From positions 1 to 64,000 of the forward strand of contig JAKTNK010000007.1 in the NCBI GenBank assembly GCA_029593465.1: DNA of 64,000 nucleotides. The letters are read 5' to 3'. The translations under genes were made by a program, and so were the position numbers. The notes below the pieces were generated by a model, which searched no databases, was not told the DNA's origin, and was given only the letters and a program-made list of their open reading frames with translations. Position 1 is the stretch's first letter. Every line of letters starts with the position of its first letter. Shown here piece by piece: positions 8,701 to 18,058 of this stretch. The DNA comes from Streptococcus suis. GTDB taxonomy: Bacteria > Bacillota > Bacilli > Lactobacillales > Streptococcaceae.

Positions 8701-9738
8701 AAAGTGTATCCCAAAATAGAACGCGAATTGGTTTATGGTCAGTTTAAGCGCATTAATCATAGTTATCAAGATAAAGCGACACAAGAAAAATATTTTTACC
8801 AAAATATCATGAAGTTCTTCGATAAGAAAGATAAGGTGGTAGATGTAGAAACAGGGGAAATTATTTGGGATAGTGCTGTGGTTTTACCGACTATAAAAAA
8901 AGTTTTGTCTTATCATCAAGTCAACGTAGCTAAGAAAAGAGAAATTCAAACGGGGCAATTCTCAAAAGAATCCATTTTACCTCACGCTGATTCCGATAAG
9001 TTAATTGCTAGAAAACGTGGTTGGGATCCTAAAAAATACGGTGGTTTCGATAGTCCGACAATTGCTTATTCTGTCTTTGTTGTCGCCGATGTTGAAAAAG
9101 GAAAGGCTAAAAAGTTAAAGGAAGTCCGTGAATTGATTGGGATTACAATTATGGAACGCCAGGCATTTGAAACGAATCCGATAGCGTTCTTACAAGCAAA
9201 AGGTTACTTTAACATCAAAGACGATAAACTGATTAGACTACCGAAATATAGCTTATTTGAGATGTCCGATGGAAGACGTCGTTTGCTAGCAAGCGCTGGA
9301 GAATTACAAAAAGGAAATGAAATGGTTCTTCCAAAGCAGTGGGTAGATTTGCTTTATCATGGTCAAAAGATCAATAGCACTACTGACCATTCTCATTATG
9401 ACTATGTCAAAGAACATAGACTAGAGTTTTCGAAACTATTTGACTATCTTTTGGAGCAATCTCAGAGTCTTATTCAGAAACCTAAAGTTGAATCACGCTT
9501 GCTTAAGGTTTGGAATGAGCAAAAGGATACAGAGGATCTAAGTCTATTAAGTGAATCCTTTGTTAATCTTCTCAAACTGACCTCGTTTGGTGCTCCAGGG
9601 GGATTTAAGTTTATGGGAGACGAGATTAAGCAATCGAACCTGAGATATCAAACAGTCACTGAAGTTACTAAGTCTATCCTCATTCACCAGTCAGTTACCG
9701 GTCTGTATGAAACACGCATTGATTTAAGGAGGTTGTAA
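5740..9738 (+). CDS. cas9: CRISPR-associated endonuclease Cas9, type II-A
   Basis: RNA-guided double-strand DNA nuclease of 1332 residues. RuvC motifs are [10 protein letters not shown] (D10), IEMAREN (E759) and HHAHDAY (H972, D975). The HNH motif is [10 protein letters not shown] with H836. An arginine-rich bridge helix lies near 60-76, and the C-terminal domain ends like S. pyogenes Cas9 (GLYETRIDL). All catalytic residues are present, so it should be active. It is about 36 residues shorter than the S. pyogenes protein, mostly by trims near the RuvC-III/PAM-interacting junction and in the C-terminal domain. At the two positions corresponding to R1333 and R1335 it has N1300 and R1302, so the PAM probably differs from NGG. 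AGGAG precedes the ATG. The stop overlaps cas1 by one base. Confidence 0.98.
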   Translation: MKKPYSIGLDIGTNSVGYAIVTEDYKVPSKKMKILGNTDKTRMTKNLLGVALFEEGNSAESTRIKRTARRRYSRRKNRLRYLQDIFMTEMFKVDESFFHRLEESFLTEEDKVFDPFPIFANQREEKRYYEEFPTIYHLREKLANSHEPADLRLIYLALAHMMKFRGHFLYESIDFNLDNIDLAELFSEFLELYNQLFGTDLVYIAEVSDILTDTVSRTQKVEAILKLYPSQKKAALNPFLKLIVGNKADFQKIFKLEEKASLQMTSDTFEEDLDALIERIGDEFGQMCQVSKNIYDAVILSNILTVSGMNTQSPLSASMIQRYNDHKKDLAELKQFFRNHFSYEIFKDVFRDSTKNGYAGYIEGKTKQEDFYRYMSALLKGKVGAEDFLKKIEHENFLRKQRTFDNGSIPHQLHLRELKAILAHQGEFYPFLKENQEKIEKIFTFRIPYYVGPLSKDNSRFAWLIRKSDEAIRPWNFDEVVDKEQSAQEFISRMTLRDLYLPEENVLPRHSMLYELYTVLNELTKVKFVTENGIEDYFDVDLKKEIIDGLFKVKRKVSKKDLLTFLENTNIGFRIIDIRGIEKAFNANLGTYHDFIKMGIPREVLDNPENDSMFEDIVLALTVFEDRDILKKRLSAYKPFLGNDIVKTLSRKHYTGWGRLSRKLLNGIKHKESSKTILDYLWDDPYVNRNFMQLIKDDDLDFKGVIEEQQRVTDEQDLVTLVDELPGSPAIKKGIRQSIKVVDELIAIMGYNPSHIFIEMARENQTTRQGQDRSKERLTRLKAAYKGLNEETVVLPKDNKDLKNIKFYLYYLQNGKDMYTGQPLDLSRLSEYDVDHIIPRSFIKDDSIDNCVLTASNKNRGKSDNVPSHEIVQLMKSFWKRLKKSGLISERKYLNLTKGERGGLLDKDKFGFIQRQLVETRQITKHVARLLAGRYSHSDTDVKVVTMKASLVSSFRKNFELYKLREINDYHHAHDAYLNAVVGQALLKVYPKIERELVYGQFKRINHSYQDKATQEKYFYQNIMKFFDKKDKVVDVETGEIIWDSAVVLPTIKKVLSYHQVNVAKKREIQTGQFSKESILPHADSDKLIARKRGWDPKKYGGFDSPTIAYSVFVVADVEKGKAKKLKEVRELIGITIMERQAFETNPIAFLQAKGYFNIKDDKLIRLPKYSLFEMSDGRRRLLASAGELQKGNEMVLPKQWVDLLYHGQKINSTTDHSHYDYVKEHRLEFSKLFDYLLEQSQSLIQKPKVESRLLKVWNEQKDTEDLSLLSESFVNLLKLTSFGAPGGFKFMGDEIKQSNLRYQTVTEVTKSILIHQSVTGLYETRIDLRRL

Positions 9739-10604
9739 TGGGCTGGCGGACAGTTGTGGTCAATAGCCACTCCAAGCTTTCATATAAAAATAATCACTTG
9801 ATTTTCAAAGATGTTAGTCGGACAGAGCTCATTCATCTGTCTGAAATAGACATCTTGTTACTAGAGACAACTGATATTGTTTTATCCACCATGTTAATAA
9901 AACGGCTAGTTGATGAAAATATACTGGTTATTTTTTGTGATGACAAGCGGTTGCCGATAGCAAATATGATGCCTTTTTACGCTAGGCATGATTCTAGCTT
10001 ACAGCTAATGCGTCAAATTTCTTGGCAAGAAGAGATTAAATCGAAGGTTTGGACTAATATTATTGGTCAGAAAATTATTAATCAAGCAATGTTTCTGGGA
10101 GAATGTGGATTTATTGAGAAATCACAATCATTGATAGAGTTGTATCATGAGTTAGAGATTTTTGACCCGAGTAATCGTGAAGGGCATGCGGCTCGCATCT
10201 ATTTTAATCGTTTGTTTGGGAATGATTTTAATCGAGGGCAGGAGAGTATCATCAATGCAGGTTTAGATTATGGTTATACGCTGTTGTTAAGTATGTTTGC
10301 TCGGGAAATTGTTATCTCTGGTTGTATGACACAATTTGGACTCAAGCATACCAATCAATTTAATTCATTTAATCTTGCTAGTGATTTGATGGAACCATTT
10401 AGACCGATTATTGATCGAATTGTCTATGACAATCGCGAGGCTAGCTTTACCAAACTAAAACGTGAGTTACTTAGTATTTTTTCAGAGACTTATCCTTATC
10501 AAGATAAGGAAATGTATTTGAGTAATATTATTAGTGATTATACAAAGAAAATTATCAAAACACTTAATCAAGAACGAAAGGATGTTCCTGAGTTTAGGAT
10601 ATGA
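9738..10604 (+). CDS. cas1: CRISPR-associated integrase Cas1
   Basis: Catalytic subunit of the spacer-acquisition complex; with Cas2 it integrates new spacers at the leader end of the array. The 288-residue protein has the expected metal-binding set: E148 in [12 protein letters not shown]204 in [12 protein letters not shown], and E219 in [10 protein letters not shown]. Length and motifs match type II-A Cas1. Its ATG overlaps the cas9 stop (TAATG), and its stop overlaps cas2 by 4 bp, so the four cas genes are probably translated in a coupled way. No damage is visible. Confidence 0.98.
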   Translation: MGWRTVVVNSHSKLSYKNNHLIFKDVSRTELIHLSEIDILLLETTDIVLSTMLIKRLVDENILVIFCDDKRLPIANMMPFYARHDSSLQLMRQISWQEEIKSKVWTNIIGQKIINQAMFLGECGFIEKSQSLIELYHELEIFDPSNREGHAARIYFNRLFGNDFNRGQESIINAGLDYGYTLLLSMFAREIVISGCMTQFGLKHTNQFNSFNLASDLMEPFRPIIDRIVYDNREASFTKLKRELLSIFSETYPYQDKEMYLSNIISDYTKKIIKTLNQERKDVPEFRI

Positions 10605-10942
10605 GCTACCGTTATATGAGAATGTTGTTAATGTTTGACATGCCAGTAGATACAGCAGACGAACGAAAAGCTTATCGAAAGTTTCGTAAATTCCTTTTGA
10701 GTGAAGGCTTTATCATGCATCAATTTTCGATTTATAGCAAACTTCTATTAAATAATACAGCAAGCACAGCAATGATTAGTCGGCTTAAGGAAAATAATCC
10801 TAAAAAAGGAAGTATTACTTTATTGACAGTAACAGAGAAGCAATTTGCTAGGATGGTTTATCTTAATGGTGAGAGAAATACGAGCGTGGCTAATTCTGAT
10901 GCACGTCTAGTTTTTTTAGGAGAAGACTATAATGAAACTTAA
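10601..10942 (+). CDS. cas2: CRISPR-associated protein Cas2
   Basis: Small dimeric scaffold of the Cas1-Cas2 integrase. The 113 residues show the ferredoxin-like first strand [13 protein letters not shown] with the conserved aspartate D13, followed by [12 protein letters not shown] and HQFSIYSK, typical of type II-A Cas2. It overlaps cas1 by 4 bp and csn2 by 11 bp. Full length and intact. Confidence 0.97.
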   Translation: MSYRYMRMLLMFDMPVDTADERKAYRKFRKFLLSEGFIMHQFSIYSKLLLNNTASTAMISRLKENNPKKGSITLLTVTEKQFARMVYLNGERNTSVANSDARLVFLGEDYNET

Positions 10943-11597
10943 TTTTCCGCTACTAGATGACTCGCTTGATGTGTCAAGCCACACGATTCTAGTTGTCCAA
11001 TCTAAAGAAGTATTTGCACAGCTAATCAAGGAATTTTATACGTATGATGAAGCTAGTGAGTTAAGACTTTATGATTCAAAGCAAGGAAGCTTAAAGCCTT
11101 CTGAGCTGATGGTTATCACAGATATTTTAGGCTATGATGTGAATGCTACTAGTATATTAAAATTAGTACATGCTGATTTGGAAAATCAATTTAATGATAA
11201 ACCAGAAGTCAAATCTATGATTGAAAAATTAACTGCCACCATTACTGAGTTGATAGCTTTTGAATGTCTTGAAAATGAGTTAGATTTGGAATACGATGAA
11301 ATCACGATTTTAGAACTTATCAAAGCCTTAGGAATTAGAATTGAGACGACGAGTGACAGTATTTTTGAAAAATGTTTTGAAATTATTCAAATTTACAAGT
11401 ATTTGCGTAATAAAAAATTACTAGTTTTTATCAATATTTCGGCTTATTTATCGCAAAAGGAAATAGGACAATTATTTGAATACATAGAGTTAAATCATAT
11501 GGATTGTCTTTTTTTAGAACCAAGGCAAGTTTATGATTTTCCACAATATATTTTAGATGAGGATTATTTTCTAATTGCTCAGAATATGTTATCATAG
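10932..11597 (+). CDS. csn2: Type II-A adaptation protein Csn2
   Basis: Csn2 forms tetrameric rings that slide on DNA ends and is required for spacer acquisition in subtype II-A; its presence defines the subtype. The 221-residue protein starts [14 protein letters not shown] and ends with a helical region followed by [15 protein letters not shown], in line with the canonical short Csn2 family. It starts inside the end of cas2, preceded by AGGAG at 10919-10923. The array leader begins directly after its stop codon, and the likely pre-crRNA promoter overlaps the last codons. Confidence 0.95.
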   Translation: MKLNFPLLDDSLDVSSHTILVVQSKEVFAQLIKEFYTYDEASELRLYDSKQGSLKPSELMVITDILGYDVNATSILKLVHADLENQFNDKPEVKSMIEKLTATITELIAFECLENELDLEYDEITILELIKALGIRIETTSDSIFEKCFEIIQIYKYLRNKKLLVFINISAYLSQKEIGQLFEYIELNHMDCLFLEPRQVYDFPQYILDEDYFLIAQNMLS

Positions 11598-11677
11598 AGG
11601 AAAGGAAACCATGAGAAGCTGAAGCCTTGCTGGGGCGAATAGTGCGATTACGAAACCAAAGAATTTTTTTCTGCGAG
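11587..11677 (+). promoter_or_regulatory. CRISPR leader with predicted pre-crRNA promoter and leader-anchoring sequence
   Basis: TGTTATCAT at 11587-11595 is an extended -10 at the very end of csn2; no clear -35 is seen. The 7 bases touching the first repeat (11671-11677) are CTGCGAG. This is one base from CTACGAG, the leader-anchoring sequence I recall for S. pyogenes type II-A, which directs spacer insertion. New spacers should enter at this side. Confidence 0.6.
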
Positions 11678-12699
11678 GTTTTAGAGCTGTGTTGTTTCGA
11701 ATGGTTCCAAAACGACCAGTTTGTCGATATGCCGCAATCAAGTGTTTTAGAGCTGTGTTGTTTCGAATGGTTCCAAAACTCTTTATCCATATTTTTTGCT
11801 TGTCTAAAAGTTTTAGAGCTGTGTTGTTTCGAATGGTTCCAAAACGAAAAGATTTTCTGTTAGCTATGTTTTAGTGTTTTAGAGCTGTGTTGTTTCGAAT
11901 GGTTCCAAAACTTGCTTTTAATACTAATTATGTGTGATTGAGTTTTAGAGCTGTGTTGTTTCGAATGGTTCCAAAACTACTTTTTTACAAAATACCTTAA
12001 ATATCTTGTTTTAGAGCTGTGTTGTTTCGAATGGTTCCAAAACCCTGCACGTCTTCCAAAGTCGCTGGTCGCCGTTTTAGAGCTGTGTTGTTTCGAATGG
12101 TTCCAAAACTAGTAACATCTTACTATTATCGTTTGTTATGTTTTAGAGCTGTGTTGTTTCGAATGGTTCCAAAACTATACAGGGAATGTTAAAAAGTTTT
12201 TATGTGTTTTAGAGCTGTGTTGTTTCGAATGGTTCCAAAACACCGTTGTTAACAACGATACGTTTATCACAGTTTTAGAGCTGTGTTGTTTCGAATGGTT
12301 CCAAAACAATTAAACTTACCAGCCTCCAAATCACGAAGTTTTAGAGCTGTGTTGTTTCGAATGGTTCCAAAACCTGTAGATAAACCTGTCACATTAGCTG
12401 TTTGTTTTAGAGCTGTGTTGTTTCGAATGGTTCCAAAACTTGTATTGACAACACAAAATAATAATAAGAGTTTTAGAGCTGTGTTGTTTCGAATGGTTCC
12501 AAAACGTGCGTGTATGGCTCTTATACGAGCTTATAGTTTTAGAGCTGTGTTGTTTCGAATGGTTCCAAACTGCTGCTCAATTTACAATTGACCAACTCAA
12601 GTTTTAGAGCTGTGTTGTTTCGAATGGTTCCAAAACTTTGTTTTGTGTCTAAAACTTGACCTCCTCGTTTTAGAGCTGTGTTGTTTCAGGTTACCAAAC
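11678..12699 (+). CRISPR. Type II-A CRISPR array, 16 repeats, 15 spacers
   Basis: Repeats are 36 bp, beginning GTTTTAGAGCTGTGTTG and ending GAATGGTTCCAAAAC, with 30-bp spacers throughout. Repeat starts are 11678, 11744, 11810, 11876, 11942, 12008, 12074, 12140, 12206, 12272, 12338, 12404, 12470, 12536, 12601 and 12667. Repeats 1-13 and 15 appear identical. Repeat 14 lacks one A (35 bp). The last repeat keeps its first 21 bases and then diverges, as expected at the old, leader-distal end. The repeat pairs with the tracrRNA anti-repeat. Spacer targets could not be searched. Spacer 9 (12242-12271) contains the palindrome CGTTGTTAACAACG. Confidence 0.99.
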
Positions 12700-12730
12700 G
12701 GCTGTGCGATGGATTTAATAGAAACGAAAA

Positions 12731-12767
12731 AAAACTAGTCTCCCATTTACCACAGGAAACTAGTTTT
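12731..12767. terminator. Terminator after the CRISPR array, possibly bidirectional
   Basis: AAAACTAGT (12731-12739) pairs with ACTAGTTTT (12759-12767) around a 19-base loop, with A- and T-rich flanks on both sides. It can end pre-crRNA transcripts and also transcripts of the minus-strand gene at 12824-12997. Confidence 0.6.
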
Positions 12768-12823
12768 ATAAATATTTTTTTCTGTTATCTCATGTTGGGA
12801 TTGAGGTGTTTGTGCTCCTCTTG

Positions 12824-12997
12824 TTAGTCTTTGAAGTTATCGTCATAAATCTTTTTTATTAAGGCTCTTTTCTTAGCTTCGATAACACCATTAGAGTAGG
12901 GGTGAGTGATAATCAATAAAAAGAATATCACACCATAACAACCTACAGTGATAAAAAATTCTTTCCAAGTCATAGCTATACCGAATATTTCAATCAT
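12824..12997 (-). CDS. Small single-span membrane protein, function unknown
   Basis: A 57-residue protein I do not recognise. The start at 12997 is chosen over an upstream in-frame ATG because AAGGGAGG sits 6 bases before it. One hydrophobic segment (about residues 11-31, KEFFITVGCYGVIFFLLIIT) is followed by a short basic tail with KKRALIKKIYDD. A promoter fits on the minus strand: TTGTCA (13073-13068), 17 bases, TACCAT (13050-13045). It therefore looks expressed. It stands alone, pointing towards the end of the CRISPR array, with the terminator at 12731-12767 downstream. Size and topology resemble small membrane regulators or type I toxins, but nothing proves either. Confidence 0.55.
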   Translation of the reverse strand: MIEIFGIAMTWKEFFITVGCYGVIFFLLIITHPYSNGVIEAKKRALIKKIYDDNFKD

Positions 12998-13044
12998 GAT
13001 ATACCTCCCTTTTAACATGACAAATGGAATCTTATTAATTAATT

Positions 13045-13073
13045 ATGGTAGCACATTTCTGATAGAATGACAA
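13045..13073 (-). promoter_or_regulatory. Predicted promoter of the small membrane protein
   Basis: Minus strand TTGTCA, 17-base spacer, TACCAT; 48 bases before the ATG. Confidence 0.45.
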
Positions 13074-13490
13074 GTGAGAGCTAAAATACTATGTAGGAAA
13101 ATGAATGATAGTTTTTAATAGACATGACAGACGTTATCAAGTAGCTGATGAACAACCTTGACGACATAGTGTTATCACTATTTTTGACTGTTAAGCTATC
13201 GTAAAGGTTGGGTGGAGACTTAAAAATCATTATCGGTTCAGTAAGAATAACTTGTTATAAGCAGAATAATAGGTTTTGGTAATGATTGATTTAGTGATGT
13301 ATTAAATGGGGTAAGAGCGACGATAAGGTCGCTTTTTAGCTGGTCGTAGAGATATGTTTAGTGAAATGCTTCGTCTGATTTGCTATTTTAACTGATGATG
13401 AGAGGAAATAATGGTTGTTGAACTTTTGCGAGCTTACTAAATTTTTAAATCGCTTATAGATGACGTTTGTTCCATCGTGCCTGTTTTTTT
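13074..13490. other. Gene-free stretch upstream of lepA
   Basis: No convincing reading frame was seen on either strand. It holds an AT-rich hairpin ATAGTG-TTAT-CACTAT followed by Ts (13166-13184) and a stronger one, AGCGAC/GTCGCT followed by five Ts (13316-13337). The second looks like a plus-strand terminator, although no plus-strand gene lies upstream, so a small transcript from this stretch is possible. Confidence 0.4.
13316..13337 (+). terminator. Orphan intrinsic terminator
   Basis: AGCGAC-GATAAG-GTCGCT followed by TTTT. No protein gene precedes it on the plus strand for more than 600 bp. Confidence 0.55.
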
Positions 13491-13498
13491 GCTATAAT
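13490..13498 (+). promoter_or_regulatory. Extended -10 promoter of lepA
   Basis: TGCTATAAT, 32 bases before the lepA start; AAGGA at 13520-13524 is the ribosome binding site. Confidence 0.5.
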
Positions 13499-13530
13499 AA
13501 GCTTATTGAATATTTTAACAAGGATTAGCT

Positions 13531-15363
13531 ATGACTATTGAAGAATTGAAAAAACGTCAGGAGAAGATTCGTAATTTCTCCATCATTGCCCATATTGACC
13601 ATGGGAAATCGACACTGGCGGATCGTATTTTGGAAAAAACAGAGACGGTCTCCAGTCGTGAAATGCAGGCTCAGCTACTAGATAGTATGGATTTAGAGCG
13701 TGAACGAGGGATTACGATTAAGCTCAATGCTATTGAGCTTAATTACACAGCCAAGGATGGTGAAACCTATATTTTTCACCTGATTGATACCCCGGGACAT
13801 GTTGATTTCACCTATGAAGTATCCCGTTCGTTGGCAGCTTGTGAGGGTGCTATTTTAGTGGTGGACGCCGCTCAGGGCATTGAAGCTCAAACCTTAGCCA
13901 ATGTTTATTTGGCTTTGGATAATGATCTAGAAATCTTGCCAATCATCAATAAGATTGACCTTCCCGCAGCAGATCCAGAACGTGTCCGTGCTGAAATTGA
14001 GGATGTGATTGGCTTAGATGCTTCAGAGGCTGTTTTGGCGTCTGCCAAGGCTGGTATTGGTATTGAGGAGATTCTAGAGCAAATCGTTGAGAAAGTGCCT
14101 GCCCCAGCAGGGGATGTGGAAGCTCCCTTGCAGGCCCTTATCTTTGACTCTGTTTACGATGCCTATCGTGGGGTTATCCTTCAGGTGCGCGTGACGAATG
14201 GTATGGTGAAGCCAGGAGATAAGATCCAGCTGATGTCCAATGGAAAAACCTTTGATGTTACAGAAGTGGGCATCTTTACACCAAAGGCTGTCGGACGTGA
14301 TTATTTGGCAACGGGTGATGTCGGCTATATTGCCGCTTCCATCAAGACAGTAGCGGATACTCGAGTAGGGGATACCATTACTTTGGCTGATAACCCAGCT
14401 AGCGAGCCTTTATCAGGCTATAAGCAGATGAATCCGATGGTCTTTGCTGGACTCTATCCCATCGAATCAAACAAGTACAATGATTTACGAGAAGCTTTAG
14501 AAAAGTTACAGTTAAACGATGCCAGCCTTCAGTTTGAGCCAGAAACTTCTCAGGCTCTTGGATTTGGTTTCCGTTGTGGTTTTCTTGGGCTGTTGCACAT
14601 GGATGTTATCCAAGAGCGTTTGGAACGTGAGTTCAATATTGATTTAATCATGACAGCTCCAAGTGTTATCTACCATGTGAATACGACAGATGGTGAGATG
14701 ATTGAGGTTTCGAACCCATCTGAATTTCCAGATCCGACACGGATTGATACCATTGAAGAGCCTTATGTTAAGGCACAGATTATGGTGCCACAGGAGTATG
14801 TCGGTGCTGTTATGGAGTTAGCACAACGTAAACGTGGTGATTTTGAAACCATGGAGTACATTGATGATAATCGTGTCAATGTTATTTACCAAATCCCTCT
14901 CGCTGAGATTGTCTTTGATTTCTTTGATAAGTTAAAATCGTCAACACGTGGTTATGCCAGCTTTGATTATGAAATTTCAGAGTATCGCAAGTCACGTTTG
15001 GTTAAGATGGACATCTTATTAAATGGCGATAAAGTCGATGCCCTCAGCTTTATTGTCCACAAGGAATTTGCTTACGAACGTGGGAAACTAATTGTGGATA
15101 AGTTGAAGAAAATCATCCCTCGCCAACAATTTGAAGTTCCCATTCAAGCAGCGATTGGTCAAAAAATTGTGGCGCGTACCGATATCAAGGCCCTTCGCAA
15201 AAACGTTTTGGCAAAATGTTACGGCGGAGACGTTTCACGTAAACGTAAGCTTTTAGAGAAACAAAAAGCTGGTAAGAAACGAATGAAATCAATTGGTTCT
15301 GTTGAAGTCCCACAAGAAGCCTTCTTGAGTGTTCTTTCTATGGACGATGATGAGAAGAAATAA
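13531..15363 (+). CDS. lepA: Elongation factor 4 (LepA), ribosome back-translocase GTPase
   Basis: EF4 binds stalled or mistranslocated ribosomes and influences elongation and initiation. The 610-residue protein has the G motifs [10 protein letters not shown] (near residue 20), DTPGHVDF and NKIDLP. It then has EF-G-like domains and the LepA-specific C-terminal domain ending in [21 protein letters not shown], which separates it from EF-G. Length is normal. It has its own promoter and is monocistronic, with a 395-bp gap before the convergent mscL. Confidence 0.98.
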   Translation: MTIEELKKRQEKIRNFSIIAHIDHGKSTLADRILEKTETVSSREMQAQLLDSMDLERERGITIKLNAIELNYTAKDGETYIFHLIDTPGHVDFTYEVSRSLAACEGAILVVDAAQGIEAQTLANVYLALDNDLEILPIINKIDLPAADPERVRAEIEDVIGLDASEAVLASAKAGIGIEEILEQIVEKVPAPAGDVEAPLQALIFDSVYDAYRGVILQVRVTNGMVKPGDKIQLMSNGKTFDVTEVGIFTPKAVGRDYLATGDVGYIAASIKTVADTRVGDTITLADNPASEPLSGYKQMNPMVFAGLYPIESNKYNDLREALEKLQLNDASLQFEPETSQALGFGFRCGFLGLLHMDVIQERLEREFNIDLIMTAPSVIYHVNTTDGEMIEVSNPSEFPDPTRIDTIEEPYVKAQIMVPQEYVGAVMELAQRKRGDFETMEYIDDNRVNVIYQIPLAEIVFDFFDKLKSSTRGYASFDYEISEYRKSRLVKMDILLNGDKVDALSFIVHKEFAYERGKLIVDKLKKIIPRQQFEVPIQAAIGQKIVARTDIKALRKNVLAKCYGGDVSRKRKLLEKQKAGKKRMKSIGSVEVPQEAFLSVLSMDDDEKK

Positions 15364-15699
15364 AGCGTGACAGTTGAGTTTAGCGACGGTCCTTGATAGC
15401 ACTAGCGTAGGGACAGCTTGTTGGACGTTTGCCACGTATTATCAGAGGGTGAACCGAATAGGGCAATCGTAACCAATTCAATCAGTACTATCTAGGTGGT
15501 GATTGAATTGGACGGAGTATGAGACTATCGTGAAGGCTGTTGGTGTTATTTTGTCATAGGAGCTTTTCTTCTCTCGAATACGCCTAGTTATTCCTTTCGC
15601 TTGCTGTGTTTTGATTGTAATCAATGTGAGTAGAGTCAACTTACCATACGTTTTTAAACCGATAACTTGTGTACTTAGCGTCGGAATTTAATGCCATAC
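15364..15699. other. Gene-free stretch with a perfect 12-bp inverted repeat
   Basis: No credible coding frame. The notable element is CCAATTCAATCA (15473-15484) with its exact complement TGATTGAATTGG (15500-15511), separated by 15 bases and not followed by a T run, so it is not a standard terminator. It could be an operator, an RNA hairpin or a remnant of a mobile element end. Confidence 0.5.
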
Positions 15700-15748
15700 A
15701 AAAATACCCCAATTGTTAGAGTTTCTGTCTAACTTTTGGGGTATTTTT
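15700..15748. terminator. Bidirectional terminator between lepA and mscL
   Basis: AAAAATACCCCAA (15700-15712) pairs with TTGGGGTATTTTT (15736-15748), with an inner GTTAGA/TCTAAC extension. T runs exist on both strands, serving the minus-strand mscL directly. Confidence 0.8.
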
Positions 15749-15758
15749 AGAGTATCCA

Positions 15759-16130
15759 TTATTTACGAGCCAAAAGGTCACGGATTTCTGTTAGAAGAAC
15801 TTCTTCATTTGAAGGACCAACTTCTTCGACAACTTCCTCTTGTTTTGGCATCATCTTAGTCGCTGCTTTGACGATAAAGAAGAGAACAGTACCAACAATC
15901 ACGAAGTTAAGTACAGCACTCAAAAAGTTACCATAAGCAACACCATTCCATGTTAATTGAGCAATACGTTCGGCACCGACAGCCTTTAAAACGGGATTTA
16001 ATAGTAGTGGTGTGATGATATCTTCTACTAATGAAGTGATGATAGCACCAAATGCCGCACCAAAGATAACGGCAACAGCTAGGTCAAGGACATTGCCTTT
16101 AAACAAAAAAGCTTTTAATTCTTTAAGCAT
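15759..16130 (-). CDS. mscL: Large-conductance mechanosensitive channel MscL
   Basis: Pentameric membrane channel that opens on sudden osmotic downshift. The start at 16130 is preferred over an upstream frame extension because AAAGGAA precedes it, giving 123 residues, the normal MscL size. The N-terminal amphipathic helix MLKELKAFLFKGN is followed by TM1 with VLDLAVAVIFGAAFGAIITS, a periplasmic loop, TM2 (about 68-90), and a C-terminal charged helix ending in VLLTEIRDLLARK. A TATAAT on the minus strand (16164-16159) is the likely -10. It is monocistronic, convergent with lepA and divergent from dnaG. Confidence 0.97.
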   Translation of the reverse strand: MLKELKAFLFKGNVLDLAVAVIFGAAFGAIITSLVEDIITPLLLNPVLKAVGAERIAQLTWNGVAYGNFLSAVLNFVIVGTVLFFIVKAATKMMPKQEEVVEEVGPSNEEVLLTEIRDLLARK

Positions 16131-16225
16131 AAAAAATTCCTTTCTTTTATTGAGAATTATTATATAGTGTGAATTAGTTATTAGCAAGAGATTTGATTTT
16201 TTTATTTTACACGGCTTTCTGGAGA

Positions 16226-16234
16226 TGTTATAAT
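16226..16234 (+). promoter_or_regulatory. Extended -10 promoter of dnaG-rpoD
   Basis: TGTTATAAT, 40 bases before the dnaG start, in the gap divergent from mscL. Confidence 0.5.
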
Positions 16235-16274
16235 ATAATGTAAAACAAAATTGGGTGTTTGTGGAGGTGAAGTT

Positions 16275-18050
16275 TTGCTTTTAAATAAAGAAACCATTTC
16301 TCAAATCAAGCAGGAAACCAATATTGTAGATGTTATTGGAGAGGTTGTCACTCTCTCAAAAACAGGACATAATCATTTAGGACTTTGTCCCTTTCATAAG
16401 GAAAAAACGCCATCGTTTAACGTTATCGAAGACAAACAGTTTTACCATTGTTTCGGTTGTGGGAAGTCGGGTGACGTTTTTAAGTTTTTAGAAGACTATC
16501 GTCAGATTCCTTTTAGAGAAGCTGCGGCCATTTTAGCAGAGCGTTTGGGGATGACGATTCAACTTCCAGAAGCAAGTGTTCAACAAACGAGTCACCCTCA
16601 TGAGAAACTGTTTCAAATCAACGCTGAAGCGAATGCTTTTTTTCAAGTGTTTCTAATGACAACCAAGGAAGGTGAGGCTGCGCGTCAGTACCTGTATGAA
16701 AGAGGGCTGTCAGACGATCTTATCAAGCATTTTCAGATTGGCTTATCACCGGCAGAACCTGATTATTTGTACCAAGCACTGGCTTCTAAATATGACGAAG
16801 ATACCATTATGGCATCAGGGCTCTTTAACTTATCTGAGAATACGAATAGAGTATATGATGCCTTTCAAAATCGCATCATGTTTGCCTTGACCAATGATCG
16901 AGGTAAGGTGATTGGTTTTTCTGGTCGTATATGGACAGAACAAGGTGCCAATGAGCATGTTGCTAAGTATAAAAATACACGAGCGACAGCTATTTTCAAT
17001 AAGTCGTATGAATTTTACCATCTTGATCAAGCCAAGCCTATCATAGCTAAGCAAGGCGAAGTGTATCTTATGGAAGGCTTTATGGATGTCATAGCGGCCT
17101 ATCAAGCGGGTATTGTGAATGCCGTAGCCTCCATGGGTACAGCATTAACGCAAGAGCATGTTCAGCACTTAAGTCAATTAACGAAGAGGGTTGTGTTATC
17201 CTACGACGGAGATAAGGCTGGTCAAAATGCCATTGCAAAGGCCTTGGAGCTATTACATTCGTTTACAGTCGATATTGTCAAGTTACCGCAGGGTATGGAT
17301 CCTGATGAGTATTTGAAAGCGACGTCTCCGGAAGCATTATCTACTTTTTTAGAGGAATCTCGAATTAGTCAAGCCGAATTTTGGATGCATTATCTGCTAC
17401 CTGATAACAGTGACAATCTCCAAAATCAAATTGCTTACGTCGAACAGATGGCTCCTATTATCGCTCAGGAACCATCCATAACGGCTCAAAATACCTATAT
17501 CAGCAAACTGGCAGATTTGTTGCCGGATTTTGATTATCACCAAGTTGAGCAGTCTGTTAATACGGTTAGGTTATCTCTGCGTCAAAGTTTGTCACAAGCT
17601 CCTTCTGCAGAAACTGTATTTGTAGAGATGCCGATTGCCAAACAAGTCACCGCCCTTAGAAAAGCAGAAAATCAGTTGTTCCACCGCCTGCTTTTTCACC
17701 CCTTTCTCTTAAATGATTTTAGGTTAAGGCAGGATTTTCAGTTTCACACATCAGAGTTAGCTGATTTGTACCAGATTTTGTTGGCTCAGGGGGAATTAAC
17801 CGCCTATGAGTTGTCAGCACAAGCTGAAGCTGTCCAACAAGCCTATTATCAAGTTTTAGAAGAAAAATTACCAGAAGATATCGGCGAAGATGAAATCTTG
17901 GAACTAGAGAAGGCTCGAGACCGTTTGATAGCACAGCAGGATATGCGTCAGCAAAGTCGTTTAGTTAGAGATGTCAGTACTCAAGGCGATCAAGAGAGTG
18001 CACTTGCTGCCTTAGAAACACTTATTGCACAAAAGAGAAGTTTAGAATAG
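16275..18050 (+). CDS. dnaG: DNA primase
   Basis: Synthesises RNA primers at the replication fork with the DnaB-type helicase. The start is taken as TTG at 16275, because GGAGG (16263-16267) lies 7 bases before it; an earlier GTG at 16251 overlaps no ribosome binding site. This gives 591 residues. The N-terminal zinc ribbon has [11 protein letters not shown] and CFGCGKSGD. The TOPRIM core shows [15 protein letters not shown] and [11 protein letters not shown]. The C-terminal helicase-binding region is helical. rpoD follows after 8 bp, the usual dnaG-rpoD macromolecular-synthesis pairing. Confidence 0.97.
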   Translation: MLLNKETISQIKQETNIVDVIGEVVTLSKTGHNHLGLCPFHKEKTPSFNVIEDKQFYHCFGCGKSGDVFKFLEDYRQIPFREAAAILAERLGMTIQLPEASVQQTSHPHEKLFQINAEANAFFQVFLMTTKEGEAARQYLYERGLSDDLIKHFQIGLSPAEPDYLYQALASKYDEDTIMASGLFNLSENTNRVYDAFQNRIMFALTNDRGKVIGFSGRIWTEQGANEHVAKYKNTRATAIFNKSYEFYHLDQAKPIIAKQGEVYLMEGFMDVIAAYQAGIVNAVASMGTALTQEHVQHLSQLTKRVVLSYDGDKAGQNAIAKALELLHSFTVDIVKLPQGMDPDEYLKATSPEALSTFLEESRISQAEFWMHYLLPDNSDNLQNQIAYVEQMAPIIAQEPSITAQNTYISKLADLLPDFDYHQVEQSVNTVRLSLRQSLSQAPSAETVFVEMPIAKQVTALRKAENQLFHRLLFHPFLLNDFRLRQDFQFHTSELADLYQILLAQGELTAYELSAQAEAVQQAYYQVLEEKLPEDIGEDEILELEKARDRLIAQQDMRQQSRLVRDVSTQGDQESALAALETLIAQKRSLE

Positions 18051-18058
18051 AGGGAATA

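Noticed and set aside
11431-11790. A 119-codon minus-strand frame across the csn2 end and the first repeats
   Set aside because: It is antisense to csn2 and CRISPR repeats, with a repeated peptide that only reflects the repeats.
11680-12591. Plus-strand open frames through the CRISPR array coding repetitive peptides
   Set aside because: They are produced by the 36-bp repeat and 30-bp spacer periodicity (66 bp, divisible by three); no ribosome binding site or protein family fits.
12601-12830. Idea that the degenerate last repeat forms a CreA-like antitoxin RNA for the small membrane protein
   Set aside because: Neither the last spacer nor the sequence after the degenerate repeat shows a match to the promoter at 13045-13073 that I could find by eye, and last repeats commonly decay.
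16251-16275. GTG at 16251 as the dnaG start
   Set aside because: It lies upstream of the strong GGAGG at 16263-16267, which is spaced correctly for TTG 16275.
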